Assembly (NCBI GenBank): GCA_031279155.1
Contig: JAITJB010000221.1
Coordinates: forward strand, 1-34,379
DNA length: 34,379 bases
Direction: 5' to 3'
Source of the DNA: Deltaproteobacteria bacterium
GTDB lineage: Bacteria > Desulfobacterota > Desulfarculia > Adiutricales > Adiutricaceae
Below, piece after piece: positions 23,788 through 31,773 of the stretch. Position numbers and translations under genes: made by a program. Each line of letters opens with the position of its first letter. Positions within the stretch are counted from its first letter, which is position 1. The notes under the pieces were generated by a model that had not been told where the DNA came from, ran no database searches, and saw only the letters and a program-made list of their open reading frames with translations.

Positions 23788-24738
23788 TTAAACTGGAAAT
23801 CTCTCGCTCAAAGCCACCAAGCGCTCATAGTCTTGGTTGACCCGGTTAGTTATCGTGCTAATATCGTCTTCCTTAAGGTGCCGGAAGCGACCTTGGATTT
23901 TAAAGTATTCCGAAATAGGCGTGGGATTATCGACCTTACGGTTGATGACGTAGTTACCGTCAATGACCTCATAGAGAGGGAAAATGCGGGTAGCTACGGC
24001 CAGTTTACCGCTTTCTATGGCCAATTCCGGTTTCATGCGCCAGCCCGTGGGGCAGGGCGCGTAGACGTGGAGATAGGCTGGACCTTTGATGGCTACGGCC
24101 CGGCGGATCTTATTCATCAGATCGAGATGGAAGGCCGGGTTAGCTGTGGCCACATAGGGCACCCCATGGGCGGCGGCGATGGCCGGCATGTTCTTCTTCC
24201 AGGTGTATTGACCCTTGGAATGGGAGCCGACCGGGGAGGTGGTGGTGTTGGCGCCAAAGGGCGTAGATGAGCTCCTTTGGATACCGGTATTCATGTAAGC
24301 CTCGTTATCGAGGCAGACGTAGACGAAGTTCTCGTGATAACGCTCCAAGGCCCCGGAGAGGGCTTGAAGGCCGATATCAGCCGTACCACCGTCGCCGGCT
24401 ACGGCCACCACCGGGATCCTCTGATCGTAGCCGCGCCCCTTGCGCCTTAAAACGTGAGTGGCCGCTTCAACCCCTGAGGCCACGGCGGCGGCGTTTTCAA
24501 AAGCCACGTGGATCCAGGGCATGCGCCAAGCCGACTGCGGGAAAGGTCCAGTACACACTTCCATACAGCCGGTGGCCGAAACAGCGATAAACTCGGTGCC
24601 TAGGGATTTAAGTAAAAGCCTTAAGGCCAAAACTTCACCGCACCCCTGACAGGCCCGATGACCTGGCGCCAGAGAATCCGGCCCTTTAGGAAAGTTTTTA
24701 GCGGTTACCTTTTCAAACGGTACATCAGCGGCTCTCAT
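23788..24738 (-). CDS. porB: 2-oxoacid (pyruvate):ferredoxin oxidoreductase, beta subunit
   Basis: TPP-binding subunit of the four-subunit enzyme that converts pyruvate + CoA to acetyl-CoA + CO2 with reduction of ferredoxin, 316 residues. CQGCGE (Cys30, Cys33), GCMEVC (Cys58) and a late Cys in YAPCPTGWRM bind the proximal [4Fe-4S] cluster. GDGGTADIG (115-123) with DNEAYMNTG (144-152) binds TPP-Mg. The start is the ATG at 24738, which overlaps the porA stop as ATGA. An in-frame codon 24 nt further upstream would add an unusual extension. It is the last gene of porGDAB. Related enzymes for 2-oxoisovalerate cannot be ruled out. Confidence 0.93.
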   Translation of the reverse strand: MRAADVPFEKVTAKNFPKGPDSLAPGHRACQGCGEVLALRLLLKSLGTEFIAVSATGCMEVCTGPFPQSAWRMPWIHVAFENAAAVASGVEAATHVLRRKGRGYDQRIPVVAVAGDGGTADIGLQALSGALERYHENFVYVCLDNEAYMNTGIQRSSSTPFGANTTTSPVGSHSKGQYTWKKNMPAIAAAHGVPYVATANPAFHLDLMNKIRRAVAIKGPAYLHVYAPCPTGWRMKPELAIESGKLAVATRIFPLYEVIDGNYVINRKVDNPTPISEYFKIQGRFRHLKEDDISTITNRVNQDYERLVALSERFPV

Positions 24739-25901
24739 TCGTACACCCCCACGATTTCGCAACGGACTTGGGCCTCACCGGAGGCAGCCTGGTCAAATAT
24801 ATATCTAAATTCTTCGCGCGTTACGTCACGACCGCCCAAGCCCAACACGTAGTTGGTGACCTTGGGATTTAATTGGGAGCCGTAGAGTAGCGACTTGATC
24901 TCCATGCCCACCGCGCTGGTATCGCTGCCTAAGACCACGTGACGGTCGACGACGGCCACGTTTTTAGCCTTTGATAAGGCGGCTAGAAGTTCGGTCCTGG
25001 GAAATGGTCTCCAGAGCCTTATCCTGACTAAACCGACTTTTTTACCTTCAGCCCGAAGTTCGTCTACCGTGGTCATAGCCGTTTCAGCAATGGACCCCAT
25101 GAGGACGATAACCGTCTCAGCGTCTTCGATACAGTAGGTTTCCACCACCTGGTATTTACGGCCAAAGACTTTATCGAACTCGTCAAAAGCCTTTTTAATT
25201 ACAGGAACTGACGCTTCCAAGATGTCATCAGCCGCCTTACGGGATTCGGTGTAGCATTCCGGGCCGCCTAATAAGCCAATGGAGATGGGATTTTTGATAT
25301 CCAACTGAAGGCTGGGCTTATAGGGGGGCAGAAATTTATCGACCTCTTGTTGATCCGGAATAATGATGGGCTCAATGAAGTGGGAGAGGGTAAAACCGTC
25401 TAGGTTAACGTTAACCGGGAGGCTGACAGCGGGATCTTCGCCAATTCTAAAAGCTAAGAGCGTAAGATCTAAAGCTTCCTGGCCGTTTTCGGCAAACAAG
25501 CTGATCCAGCCAGCGTCGCGGACGCTCATGATGTCGGAGTGATCGTTCCAGATGTTAATGGGCGCGCTTAAGGCCCGGTTGGCAATGGCCAAGACGATAG
25601 GGGTCCTTAGGATGGGCGCGATATAGATCATCTCGTTCATCAAGGCTAGGCCTTGAGAACTGGTAGCCGTAAAGGTCCGGGCCCCGGCAGCCGAGCTGCC
25701 GATGCAAGAGCTCATGGCTGAGTGCTCGCTTTCCACCGGGATATAGGCGGCGTCTAAGCTGCCGTCAGCTACTAGTTCGGAGAGGTGCTCAACGATGTGA
25801 GTTTGAGGCGTGATAGGATAGGCGGCGATAACGTCGGTGTTAGCTAGCTTTACAGCTTCCGAGACAGCCAGTGAGACTTCAATACCAATTCTTTTACCCA
25901 T
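24735..25901 (-). CDS. porA: 2-oxoacid (pyruvate):ferredoxin oxidoreductase, alpha subunit
   Basis: Alpha subunit, 388 residues. YPITPQTHIVEHLSELV near the N-terminus is the pyrimidine-binding domain I signature. YIPVESEHSAMSSCIGSSAAGARTFTATSSQGLALM is the next conserved block and supplies cofactor contacts. Domain II follows with TVIVLMGSIAETAMTTVDELRAEGKKVGLVRIRLWRPFP. I set the start at the ATG at 25901 because AGGAGG lies 7 nt in front of it and MGKRIGIEVSLAVSEAV is the family N-terminus. The frame is open to 25958, overlapping porD, but that adds foreign residues. It begins 2 nt after the porD stop, and its own stop overlaps the porB start. Confidence 0.93.
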   Translation of the reverse strand: MGKRIGIEVSLAVSEAVKLANTDVIAAYPITPQTHIVEHLSELVADGSLDAAYIPVESEHSAMSSCIGSSAAGARTFTATSSQGLALMNEMIYIAPILRTPIVLAIANRALSAPINIWNDHSDIMSVRDAGWISLFAENGQEALDLTLLAFRIGEDPAVSLPVNVNLDGFTLSHFIEPIIIPDQQEVDKFLPPYKPSLQLDIKNPISIGLLGGPECYTESRKAADDILEASVPVIKKAFDEFDKVFGRKYQVVETYCIEDAETVIVLMGSIAETAMTTVDELRAEGKKVGLVRIRLWRPFPRTELLAALSKAKNVAVVDRHVVLGSDTSAVGMEIKSLLYGSQLNPKVTNYVLGLGGRDVTREEFRYIFDQAASGEAQVRCEIVGVYE

Positions 25902-25903
25902 AA

Positions 25904-26206
25904 TCACACCTCCTCCAAGGTCATAGTTATGGCCTTCTTGGGGCACTCCTGAGCGCAAATCCCACAGCCCTTGCAGAAATTGAGGTCCACTTTATACCAT
26001 TTCTCATCTTTCCCCATGTCCTCATAGGTGCCATCGGGGCAGTAATAGTAACAGAAACCACAATAAACGCACTTTTCTTTGTCGAGGACCGGGCGGACCG
26101 AACGCCAGTCACCGGTTTTAAATGCAACCGTGCTGCCAGGTTGAGCTGTAAAGCCCAAAGGCAGATCGCCGGCCTTTTGCACTCCTTCGGATTTGGGCTT
26201 TTTCAT
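25904..26206 (-). CDS. porD: 2-oxoacid (pyruvate):ferredoxin oxidoreductase, delta (ferredoxin-like) subunit
   Basis: A 100-residue iron-sulfur subunit that passes electrons from the catalytic cluster to ferredoxin. Two complete C-x2-C-x2-C-x3-C/P sets are present: Cys46, 49, 52, 56 (CVYCGFCYYYCPDG) and Cys78, 81, 84, 88 (CKGCGICAQECPKKAI), each binding one [4Fe-4S] cluster. The N-terminal 40 residues (PLGFTAQPGSTVAFKTGDWRS) match the usual PorD lead-in. The start ATG overlaps the porG stop by 4 nt (ATGA). Confidence 0.95.
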   Translation of the reverse strand: MKKPKSEGVQKAGDLPLGFTAQPGSTVAFKTGDWRSVRPVLDKEKCVYCGFCYYYCPDGTYEDMGKDEKWYKVDLNFCKGCGICAQECPKKAITMTLEEV

Positions 26207-26760
26207 AACTCGGCCTCCACTTTTGTCTCGTCATAAGCCTTTTTAAAGGCATCTAAGTTTTTCGGGGCCAAAGAGGGCCCGAAACGGTGATTGAAGGGTT
26301 CGACAACGTCGGCCGGCGTAGCTTGCCCGAGAGCCTTAGAAAAAGCCCCCAACATAACGGTGTTGGTTATGGGTACCTTGAGGATTTCTAGGGCAATACT
26401 CATAGCGTCGATGGTGGCGATTTTCTGCTTGAAGCCGTAGACTTTCCTGAGCTGCTCCACCGGATGGGTGGTGTTGATCAGTAGGATCCCGTCTTCCTTC
26501 AGACCTTGGTCGACCTTAGTCACGTTCATGACGGTCGGATCTAAAACCACGACCACATGAGGACTGTAGACCTTCTCCCTAATACGGATGGGATGATCAC
26601 TAATCCTCAAAAAGGCGGTAACAGGCGCGCCGCGCCTCTCCGGGCCGAAACTTGGGAAGGCCTGAGCGTATTTACCCTGGCTGATAGCTGTTTGGGCCAT
26701 CAACTCAGCTGAGGTAACTGCCCCCTGCCCCCCGCGGCCGTGAAACCTTGTTTCGATCAT
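26203..26760 (-). CDS. porG: 2-oxoacid (pyruvate):ferredoxin oxidoreductase, gamma subunit
   Basis: Gamma subunit, about 185 residues. METRFHGRGGQGAVTS-type residues at the N-terminus (here IETRFHGRGGQGAVTSAELMA), FPSFGPERRGAPVTAFLRIS and VVVVLDPTVM are the family's conserved blocks and help bind CoA. I chose the ATG at 26760, which has GGAG 6-7 nt upstream and gives the usual MIETRFHGRGGQG start. An ATG at 26784 with AAGGA upstream would add eight residues and is a fair alternative. It is the first gene of porGDAB, with gene order and 4-nt overlaps typical of anaerobes. The leader holds an inverted repeat over an extended -10 box at 26880-26907. Confidence 0.93.
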   Translation of the reverse strand: MIETRFHGRGGQGAVTSAELMAQTAISQGKYAQAFPSFGPERRGAPVTAFLRISDHPIRIREKVYSPHVVVVLDPTVMNVTKVDQGLKEDGILLINTTHPVEQLRKVYGFKQKIATIDAMSIALEILKVPITNTVMLGAFSKALGQATPADVVEPFNHRFGPSLAPKNLDAFKKAYDETKVEAEL

Positions 26761-26879
26761 AAAATTCTCCACGTAACTTGCCATTTTTCCTTAGGCCAAG
26801 TTACTGTCCTCCTTTCCATGCGAGTTGTACTACTTCATCACCCACCTAAGCGGTCAGCTTTAGACAGAAAAATAGAGGG

Positions 26880-26907
26880 CGGTTTTGGGGATAATATACC
26901 AAAACCG
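26880..26907 (-). promoter_or_regulatory. Inverted repeat overlapping an extended -10 box upstream of porGDAB
   Basis: CGGTTTTGG (26880-26888) and CCAAAACCG (26899-26907) form a perfect 9-bp dyad with a 10-nt centre. On the minus strand that centre reads TATATTATCC and is preceded by TGG, which makes an extended -10 (TGGTATATT). A protein bound to the dyad would cover the promoter. The remaining 26785-27205 gap has no supported gene. Confidence 0.45.
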
Positions 26908-27205
26908 ATGCCTCCGGTTGACCTACTTGCTTGGTGTTTACGGTGATGTTTATCCAAACCAGGACAAAAAAAATTTAAAAAAAGCCAAATCCAAAGCTGT
27001 ATCTAAAAAAAAATGCTCAAAACAGATATTATAGACGCTGATAATTGCACGGGCTTTGGCTGTCAAAAAATCTAGGACTAACTTAAAGCTCGCCCCATTG
27101 ACGTGATTATAGCAGAATATTTACACATAATAAAGGCCTGCCCAAATTTTGGCCGTAAAAAAAGCGTCAAATATTATGGCGATTACTCTTCTGATGGCTC
27201 TATGG

Positions 27206-28096
27206 TCAAACCAAAATTAGTTGATGCTCAAAAAACCTCCGAACGCAATAGGGATTGTAGACGTATGTCCGGGAGTCAAAGCTCCAACCATCGTCGCCCT
27301 CTTTCATCTCTGCGATTAGCTGCTCTCTGGTTATCTTTCGGCTTTTAGTGATCTCCCAAATCCTATAGGCGTAATACCTTTCTATCTCGCTTAGGGTAAA
27401 GCCGGTAATGCCCCCATATTTGCGCCTGAAGGTAATATCGGTGTGCCGATCGAAGGCCGAATTCATGTGAGAATATGCTATGCCCGTGACCCCGGTCATA
27501 AAAAGAAAAGAGATAAATTTATCACAAAATTTTAGTTTCTTGTAAAATTTACGAAGTCTTTGGCGAACTTCTTCGGCATAATCAATTGTATCTGGATGGC
27601 TCAAAAGTTCCCGGACCGGATAATCGTAGTCGTCTATGAGAAAGGCCACCTGGCCATTATACTTGCGCACGCAACTGACGAGTAGCTGTTGCAAAAGATA
27701 GCTGGAAGAAGTTCCGCCAAATAATTGAATGTCGTGTTCTAGGGCGACTTCTACGATTTTATCTCTAAGGTTATTTTCAAATTCTCGGGACCCTAGCGAC
27801 ATGTCCAATGAACCCATGTCCAGGTGGATGACCGGCCTGGGAGCGTAGACCGGCTTACGAAGCCTTTTTTCAATATATAAACCTCTAAAAAGATCTTTTT
27901 TGCCCGCAAACAGTGCTTTCAAAGTGGAAATAGTTAAAGACTTGCCATATAACCTGGGCCGAGCCAAAAAATGAGCCCGGTTGTCACTTTCAACCAAAAA
28001 AGCTAAGTATTTTGTCTTATCAACATAAACAATATCTTTTGAGATAAATTCCTCAAAGGTCTCATGTCTATCCGACACCTGAAAAATTTCTCCCAT
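27206..28096 (-). CDS. AAA-ATPase-like (DUF1703-type) protein, C-terminally truncated
   Basis: Resembles the large family that pairs an N-terminal AAA-ATPase-like domain with a C-terminal PD-(D/E)XK nuclease, usually above 500 residues. This one has only 296. YVDKTKYLAFL (24-34), ARPRLYGKSLTISTLKALF (45-63), HLDMGSLDMS and LIDDYDYPV (153-161) correspond to the usual RPRRFGKS, Walker and LIDEYDKP blocks, with several changes. The reading stops shortly after VYNPYCVRRFFEHQ, where the nuclease should begin. Just downstream another frame reads FWFDHRAIRRVIAIIF, which resembles the family's next block, so a frameshift is likely. The start has GGAGG 4 nt from the ATG. Such genes are often multicopy and of unclear function. 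Probably a decaying gene. Confidence 0.75.
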   Translation of the reverse strand: MGEIFQVSDRHETFEEFISKDIVYVDKTKYLAFLVESDNRAHFLARPRLYGKSLTISTLKALFAGKKDLFRGLYIEKRLRKPVYAPRPVIHLDMGSLDMSLGSREFENNLRDKIVEVALEHDIQLFGGTSSSYLLQQLLVSCVRKYNGQVAFLIDDYDYPVRELLSHPDTIDYAEEVRQRLRKFYKKLKFCDKFISFLFMTGVTGIAYSHMNSAFDRHTDITFRRKYGGITGFTLSEIERYYAYRIWEITKSRKITREQLIAEMKEGDDGWSFDSRTYVYNPYCVRRFFEHQLILV

Positions 28097-28295
28097 ATAA
28101 CCTCCGGGTTTTAATTCTTCCCACTCTACGAAAAAAGCCTTTTCATGGTATCATCAGATCAGTTTTTCAGCCATCAAAATGGCCGGCTGCCTGACTGCCA
28201 GGGCCGCCAACCTGTCATGACTACCAACTTGGCCTGGCTAGAAACCTGGCCTGGCCGCTGGCCTTTGAGGGCCACCAAAATCCACGGAAATACCT

Positions 28296-29054
28296 ATGGT
28301 TAAGCAGAAACAAACTCACCAAACCGATAGTTTGGAAAAACTCCTCATCTACCTCTTAGGGGTCGCCCCCCATGAGTTTGGCCTTTTGCCGGACGCTAAC
28401 GGCTATATCTCTCTAAAAGAGGTCATAGCCGCCATCAAAGGCGAAGAGGGCTTCGGCGGGGTTTCTTCTGGCCGCATTACCGAGATCTGCCAGCGCCCAG
28501 GCCAATTATCAAAGCTTGAGATCTTAGATGGGAGGATCCGGCTTAAGCCTGAAATCCCCCTAAGCCCCAAGGAAGATGATTCTGTAGAACCTCAAATTAA
28601 GCCTAAAATTCTCTTTTTGGCTCTTAAGCCTTCGGTCTGGGCTCACGCTTTTACCTACGGTCTGGACCCCAAGCCCGGGGAGCCAGCTATCAGGTTATTT
28701 ACCGATAAACAGACCGCCCTTAAGGTGGCCTCCCGCTTCTGCCCGGACCCTGTAACCATAACCGTCCAAGTGCGAGCCGCCGAAAACGAGGGAGCTAGGC
28801 TCAACTATTACGCCGGCCAGATGTATACCGCCGAACATCTTAACCCCAATTGGCTCTCAGGTCCACCCATCGCCCCTAGGGAGGAAAAATCCCCGGCCAA
28901 AAATAAGGCCGACGATCTGCCGGGGGCCAGTAGTTCTCTTTTTGTTGAAAGCTTAGCCAACCAAAATAAGCCAGACAATAAGCGCACAAAAAAGAACAAA
29001 TACCAAGACTCCCCGGACTGGAAGACCAGAACGCGCCGCGAGCGCCGCAAATAA
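28296..29054 (+). CDS. RNA 2'-phosphotransferase (KptA/Tpt1)-like protein, catalytic motifs lost
   Basis: A 252-residue protein. Its layout follows KptA/Tpt1, which removes a 2'-phosphate from RNA using NAD. LEKLLIYLLGVAPHEFGLLPDANGYISLKEVI (13-44) aligns with the winged-helix start. KLEILDGRIRL (73-83) matches the end of that lobe. LFTDKQTALKVASRF (134-148) and the following strands align with the ADP-ribosyltransferase-like lobe. The motifs that carry catalysis differ: LRH is LGV at 21-23, HGT near 107-110 is LAL, and the following Arg-His pair is not conserved. So an enzyme function is doubtful. A Lys/Arg-rich tail (226-252) ends the protein and may bind nucleic acid. The ribosome site is weak. 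Confidence 0.65.
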   Translation: MVKQKQTHQTDSLEKLLIYLLGVAPHEFGLLPDANGYISLKEVIAAIKGEEGFGGVSSGRITEICQRPGQLSKLEILDGRIRLKPEIPLSPKEDDSVEPQIKPKILFLALKPSVWAHAFTYGLDPKPGEPAIRLFTDKQTALKVASRFCPDPVTITVQVRAAENEGARLNYYAGQMYTAEHLNPNWLSGPPIAPREEKSPAKNKADDLPGASSSLFVESLANQNKPDNKRTKKNKYQDSPDWKTRTRRERRK

Positions 29055-29152
29055 TTTCGCAAGCTATGCAGCAATTGATGTCGCAAGGGATATCTATCGC
29101 CAGCGCTTGAGATTATCTTGGAATATTTTGGGGAAAAATTTTTTCGTATTAT

Positions 29153-30604
29153 CTAAGCTACGACTGACACCATGTTGCGGCCCGATTGCTTGGACTTATA
29201 GAGGGCTTGATCGGCCCTAGCCAAAATCGAGGTCGGGGTATCGCCCTTAACCACTTCGCTGACGCCTAGGGAAATGGTCACCGGGATGGTCGTATCGCTA
29301 TTTTGATTAACTTGAAACTCCACCACCTCAATTTGACGGCGAAGTTTATCCGCCACCTTGACCGTGTCCCTTAAATTGGCTTCCGGCAAGATTACTATAA
29401 ACTCATCGCCGCCATAGCGGAAAATGAAGTCATCGCTCCTTAAAGCTTCCCTGACCAACCTGGCCACGTGGCATAAGATGCCGTCGCCGGCCAGGTGGCC
29501 AAAATTATTATTAACATCGCGGAAATTATCAATATCAAAAATAATAAGACCAAAGGTTAGTAAGCCGCCTTTGGCAAAATTGTTTAGGGTCAAGGCAATC
29601 TGCTCATCGTAGGCCCGCCGATTATAAACTTGGGTCAAGGAGTCGCGCAGGGAGATCATCTTAATGGCCTCCAGCTCGTGGAGGGCCGAGTGACTCTGGC
29701 AGACAAAGGAGTTGTAATCGCGGCGGACAGATTCTAGGGAGTTTTCAAGCCTCTTTTTTTCAACATCGAGTTCGCCCAATCTAATTTCGTCATCTTGGTT
29801 CTTTTTGGAAATAGCCGCAAAAATGTTATCGAGCTTTTCATTGATAACCATGATCAAACTGTCAGGATCGCTACCATTGACGTCGGTTACGGTCGATCGA
29901 ATATCGGTGAGATCCGAGGTCAATCCCTGGCAAAAACTGCGGTTTTCCTTATCAAAATAGTTTATAGAGCGATCCAAAAACTTAGTGTACTCTTTTTCGG
30001 TGAAGATCAAAGTTCGGATGATCGAGGTCAACCTAAAGGAAATCTTTCCCAATTCATTGCCGTAGTCCCTTAAAAACCTCGAACAAATATCGACTAAAAC
30101 CGGTAAAAAATTTTCTAGCGAGGCCCCGATATCCATCAGGTGCCTTAAGACCTGCCCTGAGCGCTGGTAGCGGTTGTGCTTAAACTTCTCAAGTTTGTCG
30201 GCCAGTCCCCGGATGACCTCCTTGAGGTTAAGTTCCTCGTGCTCAGTTAATGCTGGCCCTTCGAGGTTCCAAGTCGTGACCGTTTTACCGCCGCTATTTA
30301 ACTTGGCAATGGCCTGGACGGCCTGCTCAACTAATTCCAAATAACCCGTGTCGGTTCCCAGCTGAACTTCCAACTGCTTAAGATGGTTGACCAGATCGTT
30401 ATTAAAGCCCCTCTGCCGCAAGATGGTCGAGGTCGCCCGAAGGACAAGCCTCATGGCTTGGACAAAGTCTATGCGTTCGAGCTCCATAATCTGGAGCCTA
30501 CGTTCGGCAGCCAAGAACTTTAATTTCAGAGCGTCGGTATTATCCAGACTTAGTTCATCTTTGGCTTCCACGAAAGAACCTGCCCAATTTTTTTTGTCAT
30601 CCAC
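29153..30604 (-). CDS. Diguanylate cyclase (GGDEF) with helical N-terminal region
   Basis: Makes cyclic di-GMP from two GTP. The C-terminal domain begins at SLRDSLTQVYNRRAYDEQI (318-336) and holds the intact active site YGGDEF (397-402). RSDD at 389-392 lies five residues before it and forms the RxxD product-inhibition site. The catalytic Asp of DIDNFRDVN is also present. There is no EAL or HD-GYP domain. The first 300 residues are mostly charged helix, with a likely coiled coil at about 262-300, and match no sensor domain I know. No membrane segment is seen, so the protein is cytoplasmic. The start is GTG at 30604 with a poor ribosome site and is uncertain. Confidence 0.9.
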   Translation of the reverse strand: MDDKKNWAGSFVEAKDELSLDNTDALKLKFLAAERRLQIMELERIDFVQAMRLVLRATSTILRQRGFNNDLVNHLKQLEVQLGTDTGYLELVEQAVQAIAKLNSGGKTVTTWNLEGPALTEHEELNLKEVIRGLADKLEKFKHNRYQRSGQVLRHLMDIGASLENFLPVLVDICSRFLRDYGNELGKISFRLTSIIRTLIFTEKEYTKFLDRSINYFDKENRSFCQGLTSDLTDIRSTVTDVNGSDPDSLIMVINEKLDNIFAAISKKNQDDEIRLGELDVEKKRLENSLESVRRDYNSFVCQSHSALHELEAIKMISLRDSLTQVYNRRAYDEQIALTLNNFAKGGLLTFGLIIFDIDNFRDVNNNFGHLAGDGILCHVARLVREALRSDDFIFRYGGDEFIVILPEANLRDTVKVADKLRRQIEVVEFQVNQNSDTTIPVTISLGVSEVVKGDTPTSILARADQALYKSKQSGRNMVSVVA

Positions 30605-30706
30605 TGACCATTGAACTTATTTTCGATTATCTTTGCCAAAACTTCAAGCCAAAAATTGAAAAGAAACAAAATAAAAGCTTGGGAGATCTTAGGGCCATTT
30701 AAGAGT

Positions 30707-30726
30707 AAGGCCGCTTAAGCGGCCTT
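30707..30726. repeat. Perfect 20-bp palindrome
   Basis: AAGGCCGCTT followed by its exact reverse complement, between the DUF1178 gene and the diguanylate cyclase. It can form a hairpin, but no T-run follows on either strand, so it is not a standard terminator. Confidence 0.8.
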
Positions 30727-30827
30727 AAAATAACCAAAAAACAGATAGCGCCGGGGCGGGCGCTAAGCCCTACAAGCCCTACAAGGCTAACAGGTCCTGA
30801 TGGTTCTCACGATAACATTGAGAGTTC

Positions 30828-31292
30828 TTACGATGAAATAGTCGTTTTGCGAATTAACATCGGGACCTTAAAAAACTCCACCCCTTCCTTTTTGAGCACC
30901 ATCTCCTCATCAGAGGTGGACATACCCCGGATATTGCGCTTGGGGCTGGCCCCATAGTGCATTTTTAAAGCCTCGGTGGTAAAATTTACGCCTACGTCGT
31001 CAAAATCTTTTTCTAAAGTCTGAGTCATAGCTTTGATCTGCTCGAAGGCCTTAACAATATAAGCGTGTTCTTCGGCGGTTAATTCCACCGTTTGCTCCTG
31101 AGGCGTTGGCGTTACCTCCGTAGGACGACTTTTGACCAGGCCAAAGGTGGACGGACGGCGGACGATGTTGTCGGCCCCGCAGATAGGGCAGGTCAGAATC
31201 TTAGCCTCTACTTGCCGCTCTAAATCCGATAAGGAGGTAAACCAACCTTCAAAATGGTGCCCTTTATCGCACATTAAATCAAATATTACCAT
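30828..31292 (-). CDS. DUF1178 family protein
   Basis: A 154-residue protein. The N-terminus MVIFDLMCDKGHHFEGWFTS matches the family's MIRYDLxCxxGHxFEGWF start, and CPICG (35-39) with Cys8 suggests a small zinc ribbon. The C-terminal half (EDVGVNFTTEA-like block, then IRGMSTSDEEMVLKKEGVEFFKVP) is also as in DUF1178. The function of the family is unknown. I chose the ATG at 31292, which gives the family N-terminus. A GTG at 31304 would add four residues. It is upstream of, and on the same strand as, the diguanylate cyclase, but more than 200 bp away. Confidence 0.85.
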   Translation of the reverse strand: MVIFDLMCDKGHHFEGWFTSLSDLERQVEAKILTCPICGADNIVRRPSTFGLVKSRPTEVTPTPQEQTVELTAEEHAYIVKAFEQIKAMTQTLEKDFDDVGVNFTTEALKMHYGASPKRNIRGMSTSDEEMVLKKEGVEFFKVPMLIRKTTISS

Positions 31293-31773
31293 ATTAATTA
31301 CCACTCTACCTAAGCAAACGAACCTAACCTTACGGCCCGGTGGTTCGATACCCGGTAATTAAAATAATAAGCTTCCTATCAAATTTTGTCAATTAAATCC
31401 CCCATGAAAACGGGCTGACATGTTTGTCTTGCGTCAATCTGCGGTTTGCCAATTGCGGCTAGAAATTTATTTTTCTTTGTAAATTTAAGATTTAAATGAA
31501 AAGCCCAAACCAAAAGGCTGACAAGCTTTGGGCCTTTTTTTTAAGCCACCAAAAAAAACTGGCCCTTGATAAGGCCTTAAAATTAGCCGGCTTTACAATA
31601 TTTCTTGTTTATACCTGCCATATTCTGGTAACATAAGCAAACCAGCGGAAAAAAAACCGCCCGGAGACGGCCTTCGCCGACCATGCGAGGTCAAGCTAAA
31701 GCCGCTCTAGTTTCAGGGGGGAGGAAAATTAATTTTTTTCAAAGATTTTTGTTTAAAATGGCAGGAGTAGTCT
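31293..31773. other. Intergenic region upstream of hpf
   Basis: 481 bp between divergent genes. It holds a 9-bp inverted pair TTAATTACC (31294-31302) / GGTAATTAA (31354-31362), a T-arm-like GGTTCGATACC (31342-31352), and an intrinsic terminator at 31503-31542 that no annotated gene uses. rpoN, which often precedes hpf, is absent. No protein-coding frame is convincing. Confidence 0.5.
31503..31542 (+). terminator. Orphan intrinsic terminator upstream of hpf
   Basis: GCCCAAA (31503-31509) and TTTGGGC (31527-31533) form a 7-bp stem with a 17-nt loop, followed by CTTTTTTTT (31534-31542). No plus-strand gene precedes it for more than 2 kb. Confidence 0.7.

Noticed and set aside
27013-27180. Ferredoxin-like remnant (DADNCTGFGCQ, then KACPNFG after two stops)
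   Set aside because: The cysteine spacing does not fit a [4Fe-4S] motif and the frame is broken after 20 codons; chance resemblance is likely.
31331-31360. Possible tRNA 3' half (GGTTCGATACC)
   Set aside because: No matching D-arm, anticodon arm or acceptor stem on the same strand. A D-loop-like GGTAGAG occurs only on the opposite strand.
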